Numbered from the stretch's first letter, positions 1-9,157 are shown. The stretch is DNA of 35,541 bases from Methylococcaceae bacterium (GCA_947505105.1 CANNKG010000037.1:1-35541), one strand, 5' to 3'. Notes: generated from the letters alone by a model not told the origin. Translations and numbers: made by a program.

Positions 1-253
1 GAAAGAAGCCCAATGGCAAATTTGAAAGGGTAGGTGGAGTGCTTTTGGATTGCCGAGGAAAAGGTATGGCTAAAACAAGAATATCGTTTGAATCGCCTCA
101 AAGCTAATTTTAGAGGGATTTTGTTTGATCGGGGAAGGGCAGGGTTTCTTTAAGGAAAATCTTGATAATGCTGAGAATCAGAGACTTTCGGTCTTTTGCT
201 CGGCTGAGCGAGATGCTGCTCCCCCCAGAGGAGGACCGGAATTTGGACAAAAA
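1..253. other. left-edge stretch without a recognised gene
   Basis: I see no gene here. One plus-strand frame is open from the left edge to a TAA at 105-107 (about 34 codons), but the peptide matches nothing I know and could be chance or the tail of a gene outside the window. The rest has stops in all frames and no tRNA-like fold. It lies downstream of the minus-strand tRNA cluster and its terminator. Confidence 0.4.
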
Positions 254-279
254 AAAGGCTTGCATCTCTGCAAGCCTTT
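254..279 (-). terminator. Rho-independent terminator of the csrA/tRNA cluster
   Basis: An 11-bp perfect stem (AAAGGCTTGCA at 254-264 with its complement at 269-279) encloses a 4-nt loop. On the minus strand it is followed by a run of U from the A-tract at 249-256. It sits 5 nt past the 3' end of tRNA-Asn, so it ends the minus-strand tRNA transcript. Confidence 0.85.
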
Positions 280-284
280 ATAAA

Positions 285-360
285 TGGCTCCCCCGGACGG
301 GCTCGAACCGCCGACCTAGTGATTAACAGTCACCCGCTCTACCGACTGAGCTACAGGGGA
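285..360 (-). tRNA. tRNA-Asn (GTT)
   Basis: The 76-nt minus-strand sequence starts TCCCCTGTAGCTCAG and ends GGGGGAGCCA, with CCA encoded. The anticodon loop reads CTGTTAA, giving anticodon GTT. D-loop and GGTTCGAGCC T-arm are intact. It is the last gene of the tRNA-Ser/Arg/Asn series. The neighbouring Ser and Arg tRNAs are the usual csrA companions; Asn is an addition compared with E. coli. Confidence 0.95.
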
Positions 361-379
361 ATGATTTTTATATTCATAA

Positions 380-456
380 TGGCGCGCATGGAGAGATTCG
401 AACTCCCGACCGCTCGGTTCGTAGCCGAGTACTCTATCCAGCTGAGCTACATGCGC
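380..456 (-). tRNA. tRNA-Arg (ACG)
   Basis: The 77-nt minus-strand sequence has acceptor stem GCGCATG paired with CATGCGC, discriminator G and encoded CCA. The anticodon stem CTCGG/CCGAG encloses CTACGAA, so the anticodon is ACG (read as ICG after deamination by TadA). It lies between tRNA-Ser and tRNA-Asn, corresponding to argV next to serV downstream of csrA in E. coli. Confidence 0.95.
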
Positions 457-541
457 TTAATTAGCCGCCTATTATAACTTTTAATTTATTATTGTCAACT
501 AAAATAATTATCTTAATTAAATTTTAAGTTGAGAAACTTAA

Positions 542-633
542 TGGCGGAGAAAGAGGGATTCGAACCCTCGATGGGAGTTAAAGCCCATACTCCCTTAGCA
601 GGGGAGCGCCTTCAGCCTCTCGGCCATTTCTCC
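542..633 (-). tRNA. tRNA-Ser (GCT)
   Basis: This 92-nt class II tRNA has a long variable arm, the 5' end GGAGAAATGGCCGAG and an encoded CCA. The anticodon stem CTCCC/GGGAG encloses CTGCTAA, giving GCT. Its mature 5' end lies only 6 nt past the csrA stop codon, so there is no room for its own promoter outside csrA. It is probably cut out of the csrA transcript by RNase P. Confidence 0.95.
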
Positions 634-639
634 TAAATT

Positions 640-837
640 TTATTCAGAATGATTCGATCCAGCCGAGCCAGTCTGTTCTTTCTTAATTCTTTCGTAAATT
701 TCTTCTCTGTGAACAGAGACTTCTTTCGGCGCGTTAACACCTATGCGAACTTGATTTCCTTTAACCCCAAGGACGGTAACGGTTACTTCATCACCAATCA
801 TTAAGGTCTCACCAACCCTACGAGTCAAGATAAGCAT
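640..837 (-). CDS. csrA: carbon storage regulator CsrA/RsmA
   Basis: This 65-residue protein opens with the CsrA signature [16 protein letters not shown] and keeps [19 protein letters not shown], which holds the Arg (residue about 44) and surrounding residues that contact GGA motifs in RNA. CsrA dimers bind GGA-containing hairpins near ribosome binding sites and alter translation and mRNA stability. The ATG at 837 follows AGGGAG. The gene stands alone between lysC and tRNA-Ser, with a good sigma-70 promoter at 898-926. The leader contains GGA in GTTGGATCGG and GGGAG at the ribosome binding site, so autoregulation is plausible but inferred. The serine/glutamate-rich tail past residue 55 is variable in the family. 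Confidence 0.97.
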   Translation of the reverse strand: MLILTRRVGETLMIGDEVTVTVLGVKGNQVRIGVNAPKEVSVHREEIYERIKKEQTGSAGSNHSE

Positions 838-897
838 AACTTCTCCCTAACTTTATCATTGTAAACTCACTGTAATGGTACAGCAACCGATCCAACA

Positions 898-926
898 ATT
901 ATACCAACCTTTTTTCTTTATTCCAA
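898..926 (-). promoter_or_regulatory. sigma-70 promoter of csrA
   Basis: On the minus strand a perfect -10 TATAAT (898-903) is preceded by 17 nt and a -35 TTGGAA (921-926, 4 of 6 to consensus). The predicted start lies near 891, giving a leader of about 53 nt before the csrA ATG. It occupies most of the 97-bp lysC-csrA gap. Confidence 0.7.
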
Positions 927-934
927 GCTTAAAT

Positions 935-2158
935 TTAAATTGTCGGTTTTTCTAATTCAAATGCTGCATGTAAAGCTCTTACTGCGAGTTCCAAATACTT
1001 TTCAGCAACGACTACCGAAATTTTTATTTCCGATGTTGAGATCATTTGAATATTAATGCCTTCATCAGCCAATGTTTTAAACATTGTACTTGCAATCCCT
1101 GCATGAGAACGCATTCCAACACCAACAATCGATACTTTAACTATTGTATCATCTCCAGTTACTTTTTTGGCGCCTAATTCAGCACAAATATTGTTTAAGA
1201 TATCTTTAGCCTTACCAAAATCATTACGATGAACTGTAAAGGTAAAATCAGTGGCGCCATCTGCACCAATATTTTGGATAATCATATCCACATCTATATT
1301 GGCGCCGGCAATCGGGCCGAGTATTTTTGATGCGACACCTGGAAAATCAGGGACACCGGTTAAAGTGAGTTTGGCTTCATCGCGATTAAATGCAATACCT
1401 GAAATTAAAGCTTGTTCCATTTGTGATTCCTCATAGGTAATGAGTGTGCCATTACCTTCTGTAAATGATGATAAGACTCTTAGGGCGACATTGTATTTTC
1501 CGGCAAATTCGACGGATCTTATTTGTAGTACTTTTGAGCCTAGACTTGCCATTTCTAGCATCTCTTCAAAGGTAATTTTATCAAGTCTGCGTGCTTTGGG
1601 TTCAATTCTCGGGTCAGTGGTATAGACGCCGTCGACATCGGTATAAATGTAGCATTCATCAGCTTTTAATGCCGCAGCCAAGGCTACCGCTGTAGTATCC
1701 GAGCCGCCTCGACCCAGGGTGGTAATGTTGCCTTGTTCGTCAACGCCTTGGAAACCAGCGACGACAACAATTTTTCCTTCAGCAAGGTCGGTGAGTATGG
1801 GCTGGTCATCAATATTAACTATTCTGGCCTTGGTGTGCACATTATCGGTTAGGATTTTGACTTGTCCACCTGTGTAGGAACAGGCTGGGACACCAATTTC
1901 TTGCAATGCCATGCTTAATAGGGCAGTGGTGACTTGTTCGCCGGTTGAAATCAGAGAATCGAGTTCACGACCATTCGGCTGTTTTTGCATCTCGTTGGCG
2001 AGTGCAATCAGACGATTGGTTTCGCCGCTCATAGCTGAAACGACTACGACTAATTTGTCGCCGCGTTCGTGTATTTTTTTAACGCGTTCAGCGACGGATT
2101 TAATTCGTTCAACGGAGCCAACCGAGGTTCCGCCAAATTTATAGACATAAAGTGCCAT
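935..2158 (-). CDS. lysC: aspartate kinase
   Basis: Aspartokinase phosphorylates aspartate, the first step towards lysine, threonine and methionine. The 407-residue length is that of the monofunctional Pseudomonas/Corynebacterium type, not the longer E. coli LysC or the ThrA/MetL fusions. The N-terminus has KFGGTSVGS (Lys8), followed by the amino-acid-kinase motifs STGEQVT and LGRGGSDTTA and YTDVDGVYTTDPR. Two ACT domains follow from about residue 265 to the end and normally give feedback inhibition by lysine/threonine. The ATG at 2158 has AAGGAAC upstream. It starts 18 bp after alaS and is probably cotranscribed with it. I see no space for a lysine riboswitch. Confidence 0.96.
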   Translation of the reverse strand: MALYVYKFGGTSVGSVERIKSVAERVKKIHERGDKLVVVVSAMSGETNRLIALANEMQKQPNGRELDSLISTGEQVTTALLSMALQEIGVPACSYTGGQVKILTDNVHTKARIVNIDDQPILTDLAEGKIVVVAGFQGVDEQGNITTLGRGGSDTTAVALAAALKADECYIYTDVDGVYTTDPRIEPKARRLDKITFEEMLEMASLGSKVLQIRSVEFAGKYNVALRVLSSFTEGNGTLITYEESQMEQALISGIAFNRDEAKLTLTGVPDFPGVASKILGPIAGANIDVDMIIQNIGADGATDFTFTVHRNDFGKAKDILNNICAELGAKKVTGDDTIVKVSIVGVGMRSHAGIASTMFKTLADEGINIQMISTSEIKISVVVAEKYLELAVRALHAAFELEKPTI

Positions 2159-2176
2159 TATTCTATTGTTCCTTTG

Positions 2177-4789
2177 TTACTGGCTTAATTGTTGTTGAAC
2201 CCATTCCGGTACTTGCTTCAGTGCAGTAGGTAGGGCTGAAGGATCGGTTCCGCCAGCTTGTGCCATGTCGGGTTTTCCACCACCTTTTCCTCCGACTTTG
2301 AGCGCAACAGAATTGACTAGGTCGCCCGCTTTAATTTTGCTGATCAAATCTTTCGAAACACCAGCAATCAGGCTGACTTTTCCATCAACGACAGTTGCCA
2401 GAACGATTGCGCAATTTCCCAATTTATTCTTGAGCTGATCCAGCATGTCACGTAAAACTTTGGGATCAATATCATCGAGTTTTACGGCGAGGACTTTAAT
2501 GCCGGAAACATCGACTGCTTGATTGATCAAATCATTTCCAGCGGCGCTCGCGGCTTTTGATTTTAAGCGTTCGAGTTCTTTTTCAAGTTGTTTTTGCTTT
2601 TCAAGCAATTGTTGAAGCTTATCGGCAGTTTTTTCCGGGGCGGCTTTAAGTAAGCTTGCGACGTCTAACAGGGCTTTTTCGCGTTGATCGAGCCATTCGA
2701 GCGCCGCTTTGCCAGTAACCGCCTCAATTCTTCGAACACCTGCTGCAACTCCGGTTTCCTGGGTAATTTTAAAAATTCCAATGTCGCCAGCACGTTCAAC
2801 GTGGGTACCGCCACAAAGCTCAGTAGAAAATTCGCCGATGGTTAATACTCGAACTTCGTCGCCGTATTTTTCGCCGAAAAGCGCCATTGCACCAAGTTTG
2901 ATCGCATCATCTTTCGGCATACTTCGGGCTGAGACTTCACGATTTAGACGGATGTGTTCGTTGACAAGTTGCTCGACGGCACTTATTTCTGGGGTAGTCA
3001 TCGGTTCGAAATGGGTGAAGTCGAAACGTAAACGTTCAGGATTGACCAATGAGCCTTTTTGCGCAACATGTTCGCCTAAGACGGTTCTGAGAGCGGCGTG
3101 CATCAAGTGGGTGGCAGAATGGTTGAGTTCGGTGGCTTTCCGGTTGATTAGATCCACCTGGGCTGTACAAGCTTGATCGTTTTTTACACTGCCTTGAGCT
3201 AATTTGCCTTTGTGTAAAAAAACATTGCCTTGCTTTTGGGTATCCCGAACTTCAAATTCGCCAGTTGCGGTGATGATTTTACCGCAATCGCCCACTTGAC
3301 CGCCGGATTCGGCATAAAATGGGGTCTTATCTAAGACTATCAATCCTTCGGCGTTAGCACTCAGTTCGTTGACGGTTTGTCCTTCCTGGAAAATTGCAAT
3401 AATTTGGGCCTGCTCATTCAAGTGAGTGTAGCCGGTAAATTGCGTCTGACGATCAATATTGAGATCCTGGTGATGCTCGTTACCAAATTGGCTTGCGGCG
3501 CGCGCACGTTCACGCTGAGCGGTCATCGCAATTTCAAAACCTGCCTGATCGATCGACAGTTGATGTTCGCGCGCAAAATCAGCGGTCAAATCGACCGGAA
3601 AACCATAGGTGTCGTAAAGTTGGAACACGGTTTCGCCGGGGATGGTGGTGCCATCTAATTTTGCAATGCAGGCTTCTAGGATTTTCATCCCCTGATCCAG
3701 GGTTTCTGCAAAACGTTGTTCTTCTTTTTCCAGAATTCGTGCAACTTGAGTTTGGGCTGCACGAAGCTCTGGATAAGCATCGCCCATTTCAATAGCTAGC
3801 GGTGCAACCAATTTATGAAAGAATGGTTCACGAATGCCCAGTCGATAACCGTGACGAATCGCGCGGCGAATGATGCGGCGTAATACATAGCCTCGACCTT
3901 CATTGGAAGGAATGACACCATCGACACATAGAAAGGCGCAGGAACGAATATGGTCGGCGATCACGCGCAGGGAGCTATTATTCAAATCGCTTAGTTGCGC
4001 CAATTTCGCAGCTGCGCTGAGTAGATGTTCGAATAGGTCGATTTCGTAGTTGCTATGCACACCCTGTGATACGGCTGCGATACGTTCTAGGCCCATACCG
4101 GTGTCAACCGACGGTTTCGGTAATGGGGTTAGATTGCCTTGTGAGTCACGATTGTATTGCATGAACACCAGATTCCAGACTTCGATGTAACGATCACCTT
4201 CTTCATCGGGACTGCCGGGAGGGCCTCCCTGAATACTCGGGCCATGATCATAGAAGATTTCTGAGCACGGACCACAAGGGCCGACGTCGCCCATTGACCA
4301 GAAATTATCTTTGGCACCAATTCTGGAAAAGCGTGTCGGGTCAATGTTGACCTCTTCAAGCCAGATTTTTTCGGCTTCAAGATCTTCTTCAAAAACGGTG
4401 ATCCATAACTTTTCAGGGGGAATTTGCAGGATTTCAGTTAAAAATTCCCAAGCATAATGAATGGCGTCTCGCTTGAAATAGTCGCCAAAACTGAAATTAC
4501 CCAGCATTTCAAAGAAGGTATGGTGTCTGGCGGTGTAGCCGACATTTTCCAAATCGTTATGTTTGCCACCGGCTCGAACACAACGTTGACTGGTAGCGGC
4601 TTTATCGAAGTCTCGCTGTTCGCGTCCCAAGAAGACATCTTTGAATTGAACCATGCCGGCATTGGTAAACAGTAACGTTGGATCGTTACCGGGAACCAGA
4701 GAACTCGAAGGCTGAACGGAATGGCCTCGCTCACTAAAAAACGCTAAAAAAGCGGCACGCAGTTCTGCGCTAGTCATTTTTTTTATCAT
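2177..4789 (-). CDS. alaS: alanyl-tRNA synthetase
   Basis: AlaS charges tRNA-Ala and edits mischarged Ser/Gly. The 870 residues fit the family (E. coli 876). The class II catalytic core is N-terminal ([39 protein letters not shown]). The editing domain has [11 protein letters not shown] near residues 556-566 and CGGTH near 657-661, the zinc-binding set. The coiled-coil and glycine-rich C-Ala domain, with [17 protein letters not shown], ends the protein. The ribosome binding site is weak before both the ATG at 4789 and the in-frame ATG at 4777, so the start could be either. It lies 128 bp after recX, in the standard recA-recX-alaS order. Confidence 0.97.
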   Translation of the reverse strand: MIKKMTSAELRAAFLAFFSERGHSVQPSSSLVPGNDPTLLFTNAGMVQFKDVFLGREQRDFDKAATSQRCVRAGGKHNDLENVGYTARHHTFFEMLGNFSFGDYFKRDAIHYAWEFLTEILQIPPEKLWITVFEEDLEAEKIWLEEVNIDPTRFSRIGAKDNFWSMGDVGPCGPCSEIFYDHGPSIQGGPPGSPDEEGDRYIEVWNLVFMQYNRDSQGNLTPLPKPSVDTGMGLERIAAVSQGVHSNYEIDLFEHLLSAAAKLAQLSDLNNSSLRVIADHIRSCAFLCVDGVIPSNEGRGYVLRRIIRRAIRHGYRLGIREPFFHKLVAPLAIEMGDAYPELRAAQTQVARILEKEEQRFAETLDQGMKILEACIAKLDGTTIPGETVFQLYDTYGFPVDLTADFAREHQLSIDQAGFEIAMTAQRERARAASQFGNEHHQDLNIDRQTQFTGYTHLNEQAQIIAIFQEGQTVNELSANAEGLIVLDKTPFYAESGGQVGDCGKIITATGEFEVRDTQKQGNVFLHKGKLAQGSVKNDQACTAQVDLINRKATELNHSATHLMHAALRTVLGEHVAQKGSLVNPERLRFDFTHFEPMTTPEISAVEQLVNEHIRLNREVSARSMPKDDAIKLGAMALFGEKYGDEVRVLTIGEFSTELCGGTHVERAGDIGIFKITQETGVAAGVRRIEAVTGKAALEWLDQREKALLDVASLLKAAPEKTADKLQQLLEKQKQLEKELERLKSKAASAAGNDLINQAVDVSGIKVLAVKLDDIDPKVLRDMLDQLKNKLGNCAIVLATVVDGKVSLIAGVSKDLISKIKAGDLVNSVALKVGGKGGGKPDMAQAGGTDPSALPTALKQVPEWVQQQLSQ

Positions 4790-4917
4790 AAATTAAAGAA
4801 TTTTTAGTTTTTTAAATCGTAAAATTAAGCGTTACCAATCACTAATACTGTCGTGTATTCGGCATGAGCTGGCCATTTCTTCGTTTTTAAGAATCTGATA
4901 AGGGACTTCAGCTGCTA

Positions 4918-5379
4918 TTAGTTAAATCTCAAATCTAAATGTTTAAACAGTTTCTTGATCAAGCTAGGTGAAAAACCGCGTTGTAATAAAAAACGTGATC
5001 GTTTTGCCCATTCGCTCTGATTCAACCTTTTATCTGTTGGATATTTTTTTTGATAAATCCGGCATAGCATCAAAAATTCATCACTATCGGTAAACGGGAG
5101 TTGATAGTCATTGATTTTGATACCATGCTGTTTTAGCTCATAGGCAATCTTGATTTTGCCAAATCCATTATTAAAGCGAGATCGTGCGTAGATTTCAGCA
5201 TATCGCGCATCGCTTTGCCAATTCTGAATAGCCAGTTTATCAATGACCTCTTGAATCAGATCGATTTCAAAGCCCTTAGCGGTTAATTTCTGTAATAATT
5301 CCTGCTGACTATGTTCCCTTAGGCTTAATAAATTTAGACAGTGGGCTTCTATTTGCGCTAATCGGCTTAGTTCGTTCAA
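4918..5379 (-). CDS. recX: regulatory protein RecX
   Basis: RecX binds RecA filaments and limits their extension and activity. The 153-residue protein shows the three-helix repeats of the family, with LLSLREHSQQELLQKLTAKGF, DARYAEIYARSRFNNGFGKIKIAYEL and RSRFLLQRGFSPSLIKKLF as recognisable blocks. There is no early ATG. The first usable codon is TTG at 5379, and an in-frame TGA just upstream (5386-5388) rules out a longer form. A poor GAAGAG lies farther upstream. The gene begins 28 bp after recA, so it is read from the recA transcript, and the weak TTG start fits the low RecX-to-RecA ratio usual in bacteria. Confidence 0.93.
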   Translation of the reverse strand: MNELSRLAQIEAHCLNLLSLREHSQQELLQKLTAKGFEIDLIQEVIDKLAIQNWQSDARYAEIYARSRFNNGFGKIKIAYELKQHGIKINDYQLPFTDSDEFLMLCRIYQKKYPTDKRLNQSEWAKRSRFLLQRGFSPSLIKKLFKHLDLRFN

Positions 5380-5407
5380 GCGTTGTCAAACTCTTCAAGC
5401 AATTACT

Positions 5408-6484
5408 TTAGAGCAAATCGGGGTCTTGAAAATCTGCATCCTCCAAATCTTCCGAATATTCGACAGCACTATTGGCAGTGTTTGCAGAGTCACGATGGGT
5501 AAATACTTCAGCACGAATTTTAGCTTCCAATTCTTCGGCTATTTCAGGATGCTCTTTTAGATAATTTCGAGCATTATCTTTGCCTTGGCCAATTTTTTCA
5601 TTACCGTAACTGTACCAGGAACCGGCTTTTTGGACGAAACCGTATTTCGCGCCTAAATCAATCAACTCGCCTAGAAAACATACACCTTCCCCGTACAAAA
5701 TTTCAAACTGGGCTTCTTTGAAAGGCGGAGCAACTTTATTTTTGACTACTTTGACTTTGGTATCGTTGCCGATAACTTCTTCGCCTTTTTTAATCGAACC
5801 AATGCGACGAATATCCAATCGAACTGACGCATAAAATTTTAAAGCATTACCGCCAGTGGTTGTTTCCGGATTGCCGAACATGACGCCGATTTTCATACGG
5901 ATTTGGTTAATGAAGATAACCAGGGTATTAGCGCGTTTAATATTGGCGGTTAATTTCCGAAGCGCCTGAGACATCAAACGAGCCTGTAGACCCATGTGCG
6001 AAGCACCCATGTCGCCTTCAATTTCGGCCTTAGGGGTCAAAGCTGCAACGGAGTCAATGACGATGATATCAACAGCGCCAGAGCGAACCAGCATGTCGGT
6101 GATTTCGAGCGCCTGCTCACCGGTATCAGGTTGAGAAACGAGTAAATCATTGACATTAACGCCAATTTTTTCAGCATAGGAGGGATCAAGTGCATGCTCG
6201 GCATCGACAAAAGCCGCTGTGCCGCCCAGTTTCTGCATTTGTGCAATCACCGAGAGGGTGAGAGTGGTTTTACCGGAAGATTCAGGGCCATAAATTTCAA
6301 CAATTCGGCCTCTGGGTAAACCGCCACATCCCAAGGCGATATCAAGACTTAAGGAGCCTGTGGAAACCACGTCAATATCGCGAGCGGCGGCGACGTCGCC
6401 CATGCGCATCACTGAGCCCTTGCCGAATTGTTTTTCAATTTGCATGAGCGCGGCGCCAAGTGCTTTTTTCTTGTTTTCGTCCAT
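5408..6484 (-). CDS. recA: recombinase RecA
   Basis: RecA forms ATP-dependent filaments on single-stranded DNA, drives strand exchange and stimulates LexA self-cleavage. Motifs include Walker [10 protein letters not shown] (residues 66-74), Walker [15 protein letters not shown], the L1/L2 DNA-binding loops around [19 protein letters not shown] and [22 protein letters not shown], and an acidic C-terminal tail rich in Asp/Glu. The length of 358 is typical (E. coli 353). ATG at 6484 has AGGAC 8 nt upstream. In the 111-bp upstream gap I could not find the CTGT-N8-ACAG LexA box usual in this class. Confidence 0.98.
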   Translation of the reverse strand: MDENKKKALGAALMQIEKQFGKGSVMRMGDVAAARDIDVVSTGSLSLDIALGCGGLPRGRIVEIYGPESSGKTTLTLSVIAQMQKLGGTAAFVDAEHALDPSYAEKIGVNVNDLLVSQPDTGEQALEITDMLVRSGAVDIIVIDSVAALTPKAEIEGDMGASHMGLQARLMSQALRKLTANIKRANTLVIFINQIRMKIGVMFGNPETTTGGNALKFYASVRLDIRRIGSIKKGEEVIGNDTKVKVVKNKVAPPFKEAQFEILYGEGVCFLGELIDLGAKYGFVQKAGSWYSYGNEKIGQGKDNARNYLKEHPEIAEELEAKIRAEVFTHRDSANTANSAVEYSEDLEDADFQDPDLL

Positions 6485-6595
6485 TCGTGTTGTCCTATGA
6501 GTATTATTTTAGTGAACGGTATCGCTAAAAACTAATGTCCCATTATCACATAGAATGCCCAAAAGATAAAAAGCAACTCTTTGGGGGACTGTTGA

Positions 6596-7753
6596 TCAGC
6601 GGCTATTGGCATTGAGCATTTCCGAGGCCAATTGAGCCATGTTTTGAGAGCCGCCCCCTTGACCGAGTTGTTGTTTTACGGCCTGCAAATCTTGACGAAT
6701 CCGTTTGGAATAATCAGCATCATGCAGAATTTTATCGATTTCATTCGCTAAATTCAGTGCGGTGGCATGGTGTTGAATCAGCTCTTTGACAATTGCTTTA
6801 CCGGCAATAATGTTGGGTAAACCAATAAAGCGGGTATTGATTAACCAGCGTCCTAGACAATAGGTTAGCCAAGAAATTTTGTAGGTAATCACCATCGGAA
6901 TTTCGAGTAGCGCTATTTCGAGAGATGCTGTACCCGAACTGGTCATGATTGCATCGCAGCATTGGATTACATCATAGGGTTGTTGTTTGATCACCATAAC
7001 TTTAAGTGAGGTTCTTGCTAGATATTCTGTCAATAAGGCATCACTGATTGAAGTCGCCTGCGGTAGGATAAATTGGAGATCAGGATGTTGGCTAGATAAT
7101 TTTTCGCCAGCTAAGAGCATTACCGGAAGTAAGCGTTTGATTTCATTTACCCGGCTACCGGGTAATAAACCAACAATGCGTTGTTCGGGATTTAATCCGA
7201 ACAGCGATAAAGCTTCAGTTTTGCTATATTGTGGTTTTACCTTGTCTACCGAGGGGTGACCCACGTAGCGAACTGGAATATTTTCAGCTTCGTAATAGGC
7301 CGTTTCAAACGGGAAGATCACCGCCATCATATCGATTGCGCGTCCATAGGTTAGCACCCGACCGGGTCGCCATGCCCATACTTGAGGACTGACATAAAAT
7401 AAAACTTTAACGCCTTGGCGTTTAGCAAATTGTGCCAGTTTAAGGTTGAATTCTTTGTAGTCGACGCAAATCAGCAAATTGGGTTTTTCTTGGCTGACGA
7501 GTTGCTGCATCAGCGTTAGCGCACGTCGAATTTCAAGGTAGTGTTTTAAAACTTCGACTAATCCGATGACTGCGATTGACGAAGAATCGTAACTGAGTGA
7601 GATCCCGGCTTGCGCCATTTTAGGTCCACCCATGCCGATGCCTCTAAGGGTAGGGTGTAGTTCTTTTAGCGCCAGAAATAAATGTGCGGCATGTTGGTCG
7701 CCTGAAGCCTCACCAGCACTAAACATAACGCTTATTGGTCTCTGTTGAGACAA
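6596..7753 (-). CDS. lpxB: lipid-A-disaccharide synthase
   Basis: LpxB (GT19) joins UDP-2,3-diacylglucosamine and lipid X to form the lipid A disaccharide at the inner-membrane face. The 385-residue protein begins with FSAGEASGDQHAAHL and has GIGMGGPKM, YVSPQVWAWRPGR, the GHPSVD motif, LLPGSRVNEI and SGTASLEIAL, all hallmarks of the family. I chose the TTG at 7753 because GAGGAT lies at good distance, and the first ATG (codon 10) would cut the opening beta strand. It is separated from gltA by 102 bp containing strong AT-rich palindromes, and from recA by 111 bp. The usual lpxD-fabZ-lpxA neighbours are absent. Confidence 0.95.
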   Translation of the reverse strand: MSQQRPISVMFSAGEASGDQHAAHLFLALKELHPTLRGIGMGGPKMAQAGISLSYDSSSIAVIGLVEVLKHYLEIRRALTLMQQLVSQEKPNLLICVDYKEFNLKLAQFAKRQGVKVLFYVSPQVWAWRPGRVLTYGRAIDMMAVIFPFETAYYEAENIPVRYVGHPSVDKVKPQYSKTEALSLFGLNPEQRIVGLLPGSRVNEIKRLLPVMLLAGEKLSSQHPDLQFILPQATSISDALLTEYLARTSLKVMVIKQQPYDVIQCCDAIMTSSGTASLEIALLEIPMVITYKISWLTYCLGRWLINTRFIGLPNIIAGKAIVKELIQHHATALNLANEIDKILHDADYSKRIRQDLQAVKQQLGQGGGSQNMAQLASEMLNANSR

Positions 7754-7780
7754 TGATTTATCCTCGATTTATCTAGTTAA

Positions 7781-7834
7781 GTTTAATTAATTAAACGAGC
7801 ATTTAATGGTTAAGTAGCAATTAAATACTCGTTT
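7781..7834. repeat. AT-rich palindrome and 15-bp inverted repeat between gltA and lpxB
   Basis: Two overlapping symmetries are visible. GTTTAATTAATTAAAC at 7781-7796 is a perfect 16-bp palindrome. An inverted repeat has arms 7793-7807 and 7820-7834 (14 of 15 bases match; the odd pair is a G-U wobble in minus-strand RNA) around a 12-nt loop. As RNA it could form a long but AT-rich hairpin after gltA. There is no clean U-run, so a terminator, an mRNA-stabilising hairpin or a protein-binding site are all possible. Confidence 0.6.
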
Positions 7835-7855
7835 TAGAAAAAATGATCTATAGCG

Positions 7856-9157
7856 CTAGCGATTTTCGATATCGACAAAGTGCCGTTCGGTTTCGCCAAC
7901 ATACATTTGCCGAGGACGGGTAATCGTTACTTGTTTTCCATGCAACATTTCGCGCCAATGCGCCAGCCAGCCGGGCATTCGACCGATAGCGAACAATACC
8001 GTGAACATATTGGTGGGAATACCGGCTGCGCGCAGAATTAAACCTGAGTAAAAGTCGACATTTGGATACAGTTTGCGGGAAATGAAATAATCATCTTTCA
8101 GCGCGATTTCTTCGAGGCGCATGGCGATTTCGAGCAGTGGGTCATTCATTCCCGGTTTATTCAATAATTTGTCACATTGTTTTTTTAATACTTTCGCACG
8201 CGGATCGAAATTTTTGTACACACGATGACCGAAGCCCATCAATCGACGACCGGAATTTTTGTCTTTCGCTTGATTAATAAATTCTGTGCCATCGCCCCCT
8301 TCGGCGTGGATTTGTTCGAGCATTTGGATAACTTCCTGATTCGCACCACCGTGACGAGGTCCCCATAGCGCCGAAATACCGGCCGACGTGACCGCATAGA
8401 CATTGGCCATACTCGAGCCAGCAGTTCTGACTGATGAAGTGCTACAATTCTGTTCATGGTCAGCATGTAAGATCAGAAACATGTCAATCGCGCGCACAAT
8501 GTCATCGTCCAATTGATAATCGCGTACCGGGGAGGAGAACATCATGTTTAAAAAATTTCGAACATAGCGGTATTTGATCGATGGATAGACCAGTGGTTCG
8601 CCAATCGATTTTTTATAAGAAAACGCTGCGATGGTACGTACTTGAGAGACCAAATTCGCCACAATCTGGATTTCAGTTGCTTCATCAAGTACATCTGGAA
8701 CCGGGTAAAACGTCGATAATGACGCCACCATCGTCGCTAGAATTCCCATTGGGTGAGAGCCACGCGGAAAGCCGTTAAAAAAATGATGCATGTCTTCATG
8801 AATGATGGAGGATTCATTTAGACGTTTTGAAAATAGATTGAGTTGATCAACAGTTGGTAATTCACCATGCAACAAAAGATAAGCGACTTCGGTGAAGCGA
8901 GAATGTTCCGCAAGCTCCTCAATCGGATAGCCACGGTAACGAAGAATGCCTTTTTCTCCATCAATATAAGTGATCGAGCTTTCACAGGCTCCCGTATTAC
9001 CATATCCTTCATCAAGCGTGATATAGCCTGTTTGGGCACGTAACTTGGAAATGTCGATGGATTTTTCACCTTCAACTCCCATAAGCGTGGGTAAGGAGTA
9101 ACTTTTATCTTCCAGCGTTAAGGTCGCTGTAGAGAGAGGTTTTAAATTATCGGTCAT
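7856..9157 (-). CDS. gltA: citrate synthase (type II, hexameric class)
   Basis: GltA condenses acetyl-CoA and oxaloacetate to citrate at the entry of the TCA cycle. The 433 residues match the gammaproteobacterial type II enzyme (E. coli 427). Signature pieces are LDEGYGNTGACESSITYIDG, FLILHADHEQNCSTS with a catalytic-region His, SALWGPRHGGANQ, LMGFGHRVYKNFDPRAK (oxaloacetate His), YPNVDFYSGLI with the catalytic Asp, and GRMPGWLAHWREM near the end. The ATG at 9157 follows a weak AGAG. A promoter with a perfect -10 lies at 9190-9219. In E. coli-type enzymes NADH is an allosteric inhibitor; whether that holds here cannot be read from the sequence. Confidence 0.97.
   Translation of the reverse strand: MTDNLKPLSTATLTLEDKSYSLPTLMGVEGEKSIDISKLRAQTGYITLDEGYGNTGACESSITYIDGEKGILRYRGYPIEELAEHSRFTEVAYLLLHGELPTVDQLNLFSKRLNESSIIHEDMHHFFNGFPRGSHPMGILATMVASLSTFYPVPDVLDEATEIQIVANLVSQVRTIAAFSYKKSIGEPLVYPSIKYRYVRNFLNMMFSSPVRDYQLDDDIVRAIDMFLILHADHEQNCSTSSVRTAGSSMANVYAVTSAGISALWGPRHGGANQEVIQMLEQIHAEGGDGTEFINQAKDKNSGRRLMGFGHRVYKNFDPRAKVLKKQCDKLLNKPGMNDPLLEIAMRLEEIALKDDYFISRKLYPNVDFYSGLILRAAGIPTNMFTVLFAIGRMPGWLAHWREMLHGKQVTITRPRQMYVGETERHFVDIENR

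Noticed and set aside
3-107. Open plus-strand frame from the left edge, about 34 codons.
   Set aside because: No recognisable motif, no start visible, and a length easily reached by chance; kept only as a note in the left-edge feature.
2159-2176. Lysine riboswitch ahead of lysC.
   Set aside because: Only 18 bp separate alaS from lysC, far too little for the known riboswitch.
3377-3795. Overlapping plus-strand frames of about 90-155 codons inside alaS.
   Set aside because: They are antisense to a fully conserved alaS, have no family motifs and no ribosome binding sites; similar antisense frames in lysC, recA, gltA, nifJ, murA and hisD were rejected for the same reason.
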